A program made the position numbers and the translations under genes. A stretch of DNA of 18,319 nucleotides from HRBIN12 sp035762085 (GTDB taxonomy: Bacteria > Actinomycetota > UBA4738 > HRBIN12): positions 1-18,319 of the forward strand of contig DASTPT010000109.1 of the NCBI GenBank assembly GCA_035762085.1, in the 5' to 3' direction. The notes below the pieces were generated by a model. The model made no database searches and was not told the origin of the DNA. It worked only from the letters and a program-made list of their open reading frames with translations. Shown one piece after another: positions 1 to 7,144 of the stretch. Within the stretch, counting starts at the first letter, position 1. Each line of letters begins with the position of its first letter.

Positions 1-215
1 CCGGCGCCGTCGGCGGCGGCGGCCGGCTCGAGTACACCGTGGTGGGCGACGCGGTCAACGTGGCGAGCCGCCTGCAAGCGGAGGCAGCGGGCGGGGAGAT
101 CCTGGCGAGCGCGTCGACCGTCGAGGCGGCGGACACGATCGGGAACGAGCCGATCGGCGCCCGGACGGTCAAGGGGCGAGAAGAGCCGGTGGAGGTATTC
201 CGTGTCCGGCGGTGA
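1..215 (+). CDS. Class III adenylate/guanylate cyclase, C-terminal fragment
   Basis: This is the last 70 codons of a gene entering from the left edge; the first full codon is at position 3. The translation contains EYTVVGDAVNVASRLQ, the conserved segment of class III nucleotide cyclase catalytic domains, in which Gly-Asp-x-Val-Asn-x-Ala-x-Arg lies at the dimer active site. It ends after the conserved 'VKGREEPVEVFRV' strand that closes many bacterial cyclase domains. The product would make cAMP or cGMP from the nucleotide triphosphate; which one cannot be told from this fragment. It overlaps the start of the downstream histidine kinase by 14 nt, so the two are probably co-transcribed and translationally coupled. 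The N-terminal half, any sensor domains and the full length are outside the window. Confidence 0.85.
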   Translation, partial: GAVGGGGRLEYTVVGDAVNVASRLQAEAAGGEILASASTVEAADTIGNEPIGARTVKGREEPVEVFRVRR

Positions 216-2310
216 CACCGTGGACAGCGAGCGTCGCGACCGCCGACTGCGCGCGCTCGCGTGGACGATCTTCGGGCTCGCGCTGACCGGTGCCCTCGTC
301 GGGATCTGGATGGAGTTCGTGACCGGCAAGGGCGATGCCGTGTTCACCGTGCTCGTGTTCGCCTTCCCGCTCACCGGCGTGCTGATCCTGCACCGGAGGC
401 CACGGACGAACCTCGGGTGGCTGATGCTCTCGATGGGCATCGGTTTCGCCCTGCCGTTCGACTCGATCGGGCACCTCCTGCTCTCGGATGATCCAGCGAG
501 CTCCGTGGGCGCGGTCATGCTCGCGCTCGGCGGCCCTGTCTGGGTTCCCTTCATCGGGATCAGCGGCTTCCTGCTGCTGCTCTTCCCCGATGGGCACCTC
601 CCGTCCCCGCGGTGGCGTTGGTTCGCCTGGACGTGCGGGATCGGGCTCGTCCTGCTCGCGCTCATGATCATGCTCACCCCCGGGACCTTCGCGGAGCTCG
701 GGTACCCGACCGTCGAGAACCCGCTCGGTATCGAGGCACTCGGGACTCTCGACACGGGGGTCTTCGCCTTGGTGGCGTTCGCGCCGCTCACCGTGGCCGG
801 CGGAGCGGTCGCCGTGATCCGCCGGCTCCGACGCGCGAGGGACCCGGTCCAGCGCCAACAGCTCCGCTGGCTGGCCTGGGCCGCCGGCGTGATCGCGACC
901 GTCTACCTGCTGGCGTTCGTTCCCAACGCGTTCGGTCTCGAACCCGACTCGGCGTTGCAGAGCTGGTTGGAGTCGATCGGCGCGATGAGCTTCTTGCTGA
1001 TCCCGATCACGATCGGGATCGCGGTGCTCCGGTATCGCCTCTACGACATCGACGTGGTGATCCGCAAGACCGTCGTCTTCGCCGTGCTCGCGACGTTCAT
1101 CGCAGCCGTCTACGTGGCGCTCGTGATAGGTGTCGGTGCGCTCGTCGGGTCGCGTGGGAGCCCCGTGCTGTCGGCGGCGGCGGCCGCCGTGGTCGCGCTC
1201 GTGTTCCAGCCTCTGCGACGGCGGGCGCACCGGTTCGCCGACCGCGTGGTCTACGGGAAGCGCGCCACCCCGTACGAGCTGTTGACCTCGTTCGGCGACC
1301 AGCTCGCGGGGACGTACTCCGCCGACGATGTGTTGCCACGGATCGCCCGGGTGCTCGGGGAGGGCGTGGGGGCGGCGCGCGCGTGTGTGTGGCTGCGCGT
1401 TGGTGAGGCGCTTCGCGTCGTGGCGAGATGGCCCTCGGACGCATCGGACGACCGGGTGGACGACCTCATGGTGGACGTCCTGCATACGGGCGAGTCGCTC
1501 GGGGCGCTCTCGGTCGCGATGCCGGCGAACGACCCCATGGACCCGCCGAAGGAGCAGCTCGTTCGAGACCTGGCCGGGCACGCGGGGCTCGTGCTCAGCA
1601 ACGTCCGGCTCACCGAGGAGCTCCGGGCGCGGCTGGACGACCTGCGGGCGGCCCAGAAGCGCCTCGTGACCGCGCAGGACGAGGAGCGTCGCAGGCTGGA
1701 GCGGAACATCCACGACGGAGCACAGCAGCAGCTCGTCGCGCTCAGCGTCAAGCTCCGGTTGGCGCAGGCGCTCGCGCCGACCGACGGCGAGCGCACCGCG
1801 GGGATGCTCGAGCAGTTGCAGGAGGAGACGACGCACGCGCTCGAGGACCTCCGGGACCTCGCCCGCGGGATCTACCCGCCGCTGCTCGCGGACAAGGGGC
1901 TGCCCGCGGCGCTCGACGCGCAGGCCCGCAGGTCGCCGATCCCCGTCCGCGTCCTGCCGGACGGCGTCGGGCGGTACGCGCAGGAGGTCGAGGCGGCTGT
2001 CTACTTCTCCGTCCTTGAGGGGCTCCAGAACGTCGCGAAGTACTCGGACGCGACCGCGGCGGAGATCCGTCTGCGCGAGGAGGGGGGCTGGCTCACGTTC
2101 CGCGTCGAGGACGACGGACGCGGATTCGACCTCGCCGAGACGGGATATGGGACCGGCCTGCAGGGGATCGCCGACCGGCTGGCCGCGCTCGATGGGGCGC
2201 TCGAGGTCCGGTCCTCCGTCGGCGTCGGGACGGCCCTGATGGGGCGGGTGCCCGTGCGAGCGCCTGCGGGCGCCCCCGACCCCGAGCGTCAACCGGGAGA
2301 GAGGAGCTGA
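202..2310 (+). CDS. Multi-TM sensor histidine kinase (HisKA_3/HATPase_c)
   Basis: This is a 702-aa membrane sensor kinase. Residues 19-336 hold about ten hydrophobic helices, with the LFPDGHLPS loop (127-135) and the LYRDIDVV-like LRYRLYDIDVV segment (276-286) typical of a large actinobacterial/Chloroflexota kinase group. A QPLRRR...YGKR hinge (336-354) leads to a GAF-like region (about 363-470). The DHp helix has phospho-acceptor His504 in EERRRLERNIHDGAQQQ. The ATPase domain shows the N box (Asn610), the G1 box DDGRGF (637-642) and the G2 box GTGLQG (650-655). The GTG start is supported by GGAGG at 191-195, 6 nt upstream, which lies inside the upstream cyclase gene. HisKA_3 kinases usually pair with NarL/LuxR-type regulators, but none is present downstream; a partner could lie left of the window. 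The ligand is unknown. Confidence 0.9.
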   Translation: MSGGDTVDSERRDRRLRALAWTIFGLALTGALVGIWMEFVTGKGDAVFTVLVFAFPLTGVLILHRRPRTNLGWLMLSMGIGFALPFDSIGHLLLSDDPASSVGAVMLALGGPVWVPFIGISGFLLLLFPDGHLPSPRWRWFAWTCGIGLVLLALMIMLTPGTFAELGYPTVENPLGIEALGTLDTGVFALVAFAPLTVAGGAVAVIRRLRRARDPVQRQQLRWLAWAAGVIATVYLLAFVPNAFGLEPDSALQSWLESIGAMSFLLIPITIGIAVLRYRLYDIDVVIRKTVVFAVLATFIAAVYVALVIGVGALVGSRGSPVLSAAAAAVVALVFQPLRRRAHRFADRVVYGKRATPYELLTSFGDQLAGTYSADDVLPRIARVLGEGVGAARACVWLRVGEALRVVARWPSDASDDRVDDLMVDVLHTGESLGALSVAMPANDPMDPPKEQLVRDLAGHAGLVLSNVRLTEELRARLDDLRAAQKRLVTAQDEERRRLERNIHDGAQQQLVALSVKLRLAQALAPTDGERTAGMLEQLQEETTHALEDLRDLARGIYPPLLADKGLPAALDAQARRSPIPVRVLPDGVGRYAQEVEAAVYFSVLEGLQNVAKYSDATAAEIRLREEGGWLTFRVEDDGRGFDLAETGYGTGLQGIADRLAALDGALEVRSSVGVGTALMGRVPVRAPAGAPDPERQPGERS

Positions 2311-2312
2311 TC

Positions 2313-3095
2313 ATGTCGAGGGTGGGGGGAGCCGTTCGTTCGTCGCGCGCAAAGACCCGCGCGTTCCGGATCGTGGCGGGGTTCCTCGGCGTGATCGCCT
2401 TCGTCCCGAGCGCGGTCTTCGTGCTCGGCTCGTACACGGTCGAGAGCCAGGACATCCACCTCGTCCACAACCTCTCGGGCCTGGCCGGCTTCGGGATGGT
2501 CTTCGGCGCCGCGGGGATCGCGATGGCCGCGCGTCCCGAGGACTCGGGCGCTGCGTTCCGCGCCGTGGCCGTGAGCGCCGTGCTCTCCCTGGGCGCCGGA
2601 CTCCTGGCGGGCGACGTCGTGACGGGCTTCTGGTTCGTGGGCATCGTGTTCGCCGTGGCCCTGTACCTGCTCCATCCCGACCGTGGCGACACCACCAGGG
2701 TTCGTCCGGCGTGGTCGCCGCTGCTCGCGATCGCCGTCGTGGCGCTGGTCGTCGCGCTCGTGTACGGGGTGGACCAGGCGGCGCTGCAGCGGAACGGCAT
2801 CCCGGCGCTCGACCCCCACGCCGAGCTCCACCACTACAGCGGCATGGCGGTGATGGGCCTGCTGCTCGCAGCCGGGGCGCTCGCGACCGCGACCGGCGGC
2901 GGCGGCTCACGGGCGATCGGGTGGGCGACCGGGATCGGCGCAGTCCTCTACGGGGCGGCGTCGCTCGCGTACCCCGATCACCTCGGGACCGTCGACACGC
3001 CGTGGGCCGTCCTCACGCTGCTGTGGGGGCTCGGCCTGGTGACCCTCACGGAGCTGGGGACCCGTCGGTCTCCGGGCATCCGGCATCCGGGGTAG
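2313..3095 (+). CDS. Polytopic membrane protein of unknown function, internally duplicated
   Basis: This is a 260-aa protein with roughly eight hydrophobic segments (about 17-39, 53-72, 82-100, 104-120, 134-152, 174-193, 200-219, 229-247). I do not recognise the family with confidence. The two halves resemble each other: His52-Asn-Leu-Ser-Gly-Leu-Ala-Gly in the first half matches His173-His-Tyr-Ser-Gly-Met-Ala in the second. Each match is followed by an Ala/Gly-rich helix and two further helices. The first copy weakly recalls the His-x-x-x-Gly membrane motif of DUF4383 proteins, but this is only a suggestion. The ATG sits 2 nt after the kinase stop with AGGAG at 2302-2306, so it is in the kinase operon. 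Conserved-looking His residues near membrane boundaries (49, 52, 169, 173, 174) could bind metal or heme; this is inference. Confidence 0.75.
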   Translation: MSRVGGAVRSSRAKTRAFRIVAGFLGVIAFVPSAVFVLGSYTVESQDIHLVHNLSGLAGFGMVFGAAGIAMAARPEDSGAAFRAVAVSAVLSLGAGLLAGDVVTGFWFVGIVFAVALYLLHPDRGDTTRVRPAWSPLLAIAVVALVVALVYGVDQAALQRNGIPALDPHAELHHYSGMAVMGLLLAAGALATATGGGGSRAIGWATGIGAVLYGAASLAYPDHLGTVDTPWAVLTLLWGLGLVTLTELGTRRSPGIRHPG

Positions 3096-3098
3096 GGT
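3093..3098 (+). promoter_or_regulatory. Putative -10 box (TAGGGT) for a leaderless transcript
   Basis: TAGGGT fits the TANNNT consensus and lies 6 nt before the GTG at 3105, so transcription would start at or next to the start codon. Its first three bases are also the TAG stop codon of the preceding gene. No convincing -35 element is seen. Confidence 0.4.
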
Positions 3099-3104
3099 CG
3101 GGCC

Positions 3105-3296
3105 GTGGCCAGACGATCCACCTTCCGCCGTCTCGAGCGCTGGATGGTGGGCGTCGCGATGGGCGTCATGGCGTTCGTGCTCGAGAAGGCCGTCCTCCGC
3201 TCGGTCCGCAAGGGGGTCACCCGGCCGATCGCGGTGGTCGAGCCGCCGACCGGGACCTTCAAAGGCGGCGAGGTCGAGGGCCCGCTCGGCGGGTGA
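3105..3296 (+). CDS. Small hypothetical protein (63 aa)
   Basis: This short protein begins at GTG 9 nt after the previous stop. It has a basic N-terminus (ARRSTFRRLERW), one hydrophobic stretch (about residues 14-28), a second basic patch (RSVRKGVTR) and a Gly/Pro-rich tail ending PLGG. It looks like a small single-helix membrane-associated protein. There is no clear Shine-Dalgarno sequence, but the TAGGGT box 6 nt upstream would give a leaderless mRNA. It converges with the minus-strand kinase gene ending at 3307, leaving 10 nt between them. I recognise no family; the frame is favoured by its position and lack of any better alternative, not by a domain. Confidence 0.5.
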   Translation: MARRSTFRRLERWMVGVAMGVMAFVLEKAVLRSVRKGVTRPIAVVEPPTGTFKGGEVEGPLGG

Positions 3297-3306
3297 GCCG
3301 ACCGCG

Positions 3307-5415
3307 TCAGGTCCGGCGCCGCAGGATGTCGTAGAGCATCCCGAGCGTGAGCAGGGCGCCGACGACGCCGAACGACACCGGCACCCAGGACTCCACCCGT
3401 GTCGACAGCGCAGTGAGGCCGCTCGCGAGGACCGCGGCGCCGGCGGTCAGGCCGAGCGCGAGCCGCCGCCCCGCGCGACGGATCGTGTCCTCCAGGTTCG
3501 TGGCCCGAAAGTTGACCTCGAGCTTCTGCCCGGGCCGGGCGCCGATCAGGCGCTCGACGGCCTCGACCACGCGCAGGAAGCGGACCTTGAGCCGCTGCGA
3601 CTGGTAGAAGAGCGTCTTCGGGTCGAGCTTGGCGCCCATCCCGGTGATCAGGCTCCGCATCAGGAACCGGCCGGCGACGTCGAACGGGTCCAGCTCGGGG
3701 TCGAGCTGCGCGGCGGCGAGCTGCATCTGCGCGAGCGCCTTGCCGGTCAGCGTGAGCGAGGCCGGCAGCGGCACGCTGTGGCGGACCGCGATCTCGGTCA
3801 TCTCCTGGAGGACCGGGCCGAGCTGGATGTCCTTCAGGGAGGCGCCGTGGTACTTCGCCATCAGCGCGCCGATCTCGGCCGAGAAGGCCTGGGTGTCCAG
3901 GTCGCTGCGGTCGATCGCGCCGGCGAGCATGAGCGTGACGTCGGTGAGGAACCCGACGTCCTGCTGCCAGAACGCCATCAGGAGGAGCATCATGTGCTCC
4001 CGCATGTCCGGGCCGACCTCGCCGATCATGCCGAGGTCCAGGAAGTAGACACGCTGGCTCGACGGCTGCCACATCAGGTTGCCTGGGTGCGGATCGGCGT
4101 GGAAGAAGCCGTCGACGAGGATCTGCTTGTAGAAGGACTCGAGAAGCTGCTTCGCGGCCTCCCGGCGGGCCGGGCCCTCGGGGGCGTCGGTGATCGGGCC
4201 GCCCTGCACGTCGCTCATGACGAGCAGCCGCGACGTCGAATAGTCCCCGTACACGTCGGGCACCGCCAAGCGAGGGAACGGCTCCAGGATCTCGGTCATC
4301 TGCCGCATGTGTGCGGCCTCCTGCCGGAAGTCGAGCTCCCGGTGGAGGGAGTCGGACAGGTGCTCGAACACGGCCTCCATGTCGATCACCTGCCGGAGGC
4401 CGGGCCGATCGCCGACCTTCTCCGCGAAGACCTCGAGCAGGGCCAAGTCTTGCTCGATCTGCTCGCGGGCGTCGGGGCGCTGGACCTTCACGACGACGGG
4501 CTCGCCGTTCGCGAGCCGCGCGCGGTGGACCTCGGCGACCGTTCCGGCCGCGAGCGGCCGCGGGTCGATGCGGTCGAACACGTCCTCCCACGGCACGCCG
4601 AGCTCCTGCTCCATGACCTTCACGACCTGCTCCTCGGTGAGCGGCGGGACGTGGTCCTGGAGCGTCGCGAGCTCCTCGATGAACTCCGGCGGCAGCAGGT
4701 CCGGCCGGGTCGAGAGGATCTGCCCGAGTTTCGCGAACGTCGGTCCGAGCTCCTCGAGCGCGCTCCGCAGCCGCTTGGCCTGCCGCCGCCGGCCGACCTC
4801 CCCGTCCTCGTCCGGCCGACCGAACAGCTCCTTCAACCCGTACTTCGCGAAGACCGCGGCGATCTTCGAGCCGCGCGCCATCAGCCGAGGCTCGGTCTCC
4901 ACCTCGACGGCCGAGCTCCGGATCACGGTGACCGAGCGCGGGTCGCGGACCGCGGTGTGTCCGTCTTCGTCCGCCGTGTTCACGATGATCACGGTGCACC
5001 GAGCGTTGTGGCTGATCCGGTTCGGCACGTTGCCGAGCAGGAACTCCTTGCGCCCCGCCATGCCGGCGTTGCCGACCACCAGAACGTCGATCGCGTGCTC
5101 CTCGGCGGCGTGGACGATCGCCATCGCCGGGTCGTCGTCGATCACGACGTGCGCGCGGCCGCGCTCGCCGGCCAGCCGCACGGCATCGGCCTGCAGCTCG
5201 TCGGCGGCGGCGCGCGCGCGGGTGCCCTCGGCCGCGCCGAACTCGGTGGTGGCCGGACTCGAGGGCAGGATCACCTGGACCAGATGCAGCTCCGAGCCGT
5301 AACGCTCGGCGAACGCCACCGCCCAGTCGACCGCTCGGGCGGCCGTCGGCGAGCCGTCGGTGGCCACCATGACCCGCCCGATGCCGTTCGCCCCGGGGCT
5401 CATCTCCTTCGCCAT
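3307..5415 (-). CDS. Universal stress protein domain fused to AarF/UbiB (ABC1) atypical kinase
   Basis: This is a 702-aa fusion. Residues about 12-146 form a UspA-type domain: VMVATDGS near the start with Asp20, and an ATP-loop pattern G115-x2-G118-x9-G128 followed by Asn where Ser/Thr is usual. A linker leads to an ABC1/UbiB kinase-like domain. This has the family-specific KLGQ motif (229-232), an Ala-rich loop variant AAGTVAEVH (289-297), the lysine of VVVK310, an ELDFRQEA helix (360-367), the catalytic HADPHPGN (439-446) and DLG (460-462). Two hydrophobic helices (652-671, 676-697) end the protein, as in membrane-anchored UbiB homologues. ABC1 proteins act as atypical kinases/ATPases in lipid or quinone metabolism; the substrate here is unknown. 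Start 5415 (MAKEM) is chosen because the Usp fold begins right after it. A CACACT box 8 nt upstream weakly fits a leaderless start; 5403 is an alternative. Confidence 0.88.
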   Translation of the reverse strand: MAKEMSPGANGIGRVMVATDGSPTAARAVDWAVAFAERYGSELHLVQVILPSSPATTEFGAAEGTRARAAADELQADAVRLAGERGRAHVVIDDDPAMAIVHAAEEHAIDVLVVGNAGMAGRKEFLLGNVPNRISHNARCTVIIVNTADEDGHTAVRDPRSVTVIRSSAVEVETEPRLMARGSKIAAVFAKYGLKELFGRPDEDGEVGRRRQAKRLRSALEELGPTFAKLGQILSTRPDLLPPEFIEELATLQDHVPPLTEEQVVKVMEQELGVPWEDVFDRIDPRPLAAGTVAEVHRARLANGEPVVVKVQRPDAREQIEQDLALLEVFAEKVGDRPGLRQVIDMEAVFEHLSDSLHRELDFRQEAAHMRQMTEILEPFPRLAVPDVYGDYSTSRLLVMSDVQGGPITDAPEGPARREAAKQLLESFYKQILVDGFFHADPHPGNLMWQPSSQRVYFLDLGMIGEVGPDMREHMMLLLMAFWQQDVGFLTDVTLMLAGAIDRSDLDTQAFSAEIGALMAKYHGASLKDIQLGPVLQEMTEIAVRHSVPLPASLTLTGKALAQMQLAAAQLDPELDPFDVAGRFLMRSLITGMGAKLDPKTLFYQSQRLKVRFLRVVEAVERLIGARPGQKLEVNFRATNLEDTIRRAGRRLALGLTAGAAVLASGLTALSTRVESWVPVSFGVVGALLTLGMLYDILRRRT

Positions 5416-5512
5416 GGCCTCGCAGTGTGCGGGAGCGGGACCGCAACGGCAATGGGGCGCGCACGACGACCGCTCGGGTGGCAGCACCCCGAGAGCCGAT
5501 CCGCCCGTTCGC

Positions 5513-5518
5513 TACACT
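5513..5518 (+). promoter_or_regulatory. Putative -10 box (TACACT) of the tRNA-Thr gene
   Basis: TACACT matches TANNNT and lies 9 nt before the first base of the mature tRNA, a normal distance for a tRNA promoter with a very short 5' leader. No clear -35 hexamer is seen. Confidence 0.5.
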
Positions 5519-5527
5519 CGCTGGCGC

Positions 5528-5603
5528 GCCGGGGTAGCTCAGTCGGCAGAGCAGCGGTTTCGTAAACCGCAGGTCAGGGGTTCGAGTCCCCTCCCCGGCT
5601 CCA
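5528..5603 (+). tRNA. tRNA-Thr (anticodon CGT)
   Basis: A full cloverleaf can be folded. The acceptor GCCGGGG (5528-5534) pairs with CCCCGGC (5593-5599). The D arm contains AGCTCAGTCGGCAGAGC. The anticodon stem is GCGGT/ACCGC with loop TTCGTAA and anticodon CGT at 5561-5563. The T arm is GGGG-TTCGAGT-CCCC. The discriminator is T5600 and the terminal CCA (5601-5603) is encoded. It decodes ACG threonine codons, which are common in GC-rich genomes. Confidence 0.97.
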
Positions 5604-5619
5604 CACACCCGGCTCCACA
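5594..5619 (+). repeat. 12-bp direct repeat of the tRNA-Thr 3' end
   Basis: CCCGGCTCCACA occurs at 5594-5605, covering the acceptor 3' strand and CCA of tRNA-Thr, and again at 5608-5619, just after the gene, with a 14-nt period. It could be slippage or a scar of integration at the tRNA 3' end. No integrase or island is visible nearby. Confidence 0.6.
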
Positions 5620-5649
5620 ACGGAACTCGTCGCTCCATCGGAACCGCGC

Positions 5650-7053
5650 TCAGCCCATCGCGTACACGCGCCAGTCGGGATCCAGCCTCATCAGGTAGCG
5701 CAGCTCCCTGCCCGCGCCGCCGAGCGTCTGGCCGCCGCGGAGCAGGACGAAGCGGGCACCGTCCCGTCCGTGGGCGGCGAGCCAGGTGAACTCCGGATCC
5801 GCGTCCAGCGGCAGACCCTCGCACCGCGACGCGAACGCGATCTGGGCGAAGTTGTCGGAGCTCAGGAGCGCGCACGCGTCTCCCCCGACCAAGGTCCGCA
5901 GGGCACGACCGACCTGTGCGCTGGTGCTCCGGTTCCGGCCGATCCCCTCCTCGACGCGGTCCGCGACGCGTACGTTCCACGCGATCCACAGCACGGCGGC
6001 CGCGACGAGGACCGGAGCCAAGGAACGTCTCCAACTCCAGACGGCGCCGAGACCGATCGCCGTGGGGACCGCGAGCAGCGCATAGGCTGGCAGCAGGAAC
6101 CGTGGTGCCGCTCCAGACACCGCGAACAGGTAGGGCGTCGCGAGCGCCAGCCCGGCGGCGATCGCGGCTCGTGCTGCGGCCCGACGCGCGCCATTCGAGG
6201 GCGCGACGGCGGAGAGCGTGCACACCACGCCGAGCGCCAGCCACCAGACCACCCCGATGAGGGCGGGCGACGGCTGCGCGGCGGTGCCGGTCGTCGGCCC
6301 GTCCGTCATGTCGAGATGCCGGACGACGTTCTCCCACACCCCGATGCGCACGTGCGCGACCTCGGTCGCGGTGGCGATCGCCTGGATCGGTCCGCCGAAC
6401 CGCACCGACATCTCGAGGACCCACGGGAGGACCCCGAGGAGACACCCGCCGACCATGGACGTCGCCGCACGCCGATCCCCGCGTCGGCCGAGGATCACCG
6501 CGATCACGATGGTCGCCGCCACGGCGTCGAGCGGACGAACGAGTGCAGCGGCGGCGAGGAACCCCGCCGCGAGGAGCGACCGTCCCCTGGTGGACGGGCG
6601 GAGCGCGGTCCCGAGCGTGGCGGTGACGAGCAGCGCGGACCACAGGTTCGGCATCACCTCCCCTCCGTAGAACAGGGCGACCCACGTCGTGGCGAACAGC
6701 GCCGCGGCGAGAGCGGCGATCGCCCTCAGCAGGGGGACCCAACAGGCGTAGGCGATGATCAACATCGCCGAGGAGGCGATGGTGAGGGAGACACGGATCG
6801 TCCCGATGCCGACCCCGGCGAGCGAGAGCGGAGCGACGAGGAGCACGATGCCGCGGGCGCGGGAGGCGGTGAAGCGGAGCGCGGGGATCTCGGGGTTCAC
6901 CTGCGACAGGTACAACGCCTCGTCCCACGAGGCCGCGCGTTGGTGGGAGAACACCGTCAGCTGGGCGACGAGGAACAAGGCGCCCACGAGGGCGAGCACG
7001 GTGTACGGGTTCCGGATCGCGCCGTTGGTCCGCGTCGTCGAAGCATAGGCCAT
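5650..7053 (-). CDS. GT-C fold membrane glycosyltransferase (ArnT/PMT-like)
   Basis: This 467-aa polytopic protein has about ten or more hydrophobic helices followed by a soluble C-terminal region. After the first helix comes SWDEALYLSQ with Asp44-Glu45. An acidic motif in this first external loop is the hallmark of GT-C enzymes that use lipid-phosphate-linked sugars, such as ArnT/PMT_2 or GT39/GT83-like proteins. A second loop (FYGGEVMPNLW) and a conserved RPLDAVAA segment fit the same fold. It probably transfers a sugar from a polyprenyl phosphate donor to an acceptor outside the membrane; donor and acceptor cannot be read from sequence. It stands alone, ending 46 nt from the tRNA-Thr gene and diverging from the gene at 7145. 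The ATG at 7053 has only a weak GGGGTGG upstream. Confidence 0.75.
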   Translation of the reverse strand: MAYASTTRTNGAIRNPYTVLALVGALFLVAQLTVFSHQRAASWDEALYLSQVNPEIPALRFTASRARGIVLLVAPLSLAGVGIGTIRVSLTIASSAMLIIAYACWVPLLRAIAALAAALFATTWVALFYGGEVMPNLWSALLVTATLGTALRPSTRGRSLLAAGFLAAAALVRPLDAVAATIVIAVILGRRGDRRAATSMVGGCLLGVLPWVLEMSVRFGGPIQAIATATEVAHVRIGVWENVVRHLDMTDGPTTGTAAQPSPALIGVVWWLALGVVCTLSAVAPSNGARRAAARAAIAAGLALATPYLFAVSGAAPRFLLPAYALLAVPTAIGLGAVWSWRRSLAPVLVAAAVLWIAWNVRVADRVEEGIGRNRSTSAQVGRALRTLVGGDACALLSSDNFAQIAFASRCEGLPLDADPEFTWLAAHGRDGARFVLLRGGQTLGGAGRELRYLMRLDPDWRVYAMG

Positions 7054-7130
7054 GCCACCCCGGAGCCAGCGACGATCGTCGGTCGGTCACGCCACCGAGC
7101 GAGCCGTGCGGACGCTCCGACCGACCTTGC

Positions 7131-7136
7131 TAGAAT
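7131..7136 (+). promoter_or_regulatory. Putative extended -10 box (TGC-TAGAAT)
   Basis: TAGAAT at 7131-7136 fits TANNNT and is preceded by TGC at 7128-7130, giving the extended -10 pattern TGN. It lies 8 nt before the ATG at 7145, implying a leaderless or nearly leaderless mRNA. No -35 is evident, as is common for extended -10 promoters. Confidence 0.5.
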
Positions 7137-7144
7137 CCGCGCCG

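Noticed and set aside
169..2292. A 707-codon minus-strand frame opposite the histidine kinase gene
   Set aside because: It has a composition of Arg, Glu, Asp, Pro and Gly with no motif, mirrors the codon bias of the real gene and has no start signal.
3281..3293. Hairpin CCCGC/GCGGG as terminator between the converging genes
   Set aside because: A 5-bp stem with 3-nt loop, inside coding sequence and without a U-tract, is common by chance at this GC content.
5416..5487. Longer N-terminus for the Usp-ABC1 protein (start at 5487)
   Set aside because: The extra 24 residues are Cys/Pro-rich and unlike a Usp start, have no ribosome site and approach the tRNA promoter.
2978..7090. A 1370-codon open frame on the minus strand
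   Set aside because: It runs through the coding frames of the Usp-ABC1 gene, the tRNA and the glycosyltransferase, is Arg/Gly/Pro-rich with no domain, and is explained by the scarcity of stop codons at this GC content.
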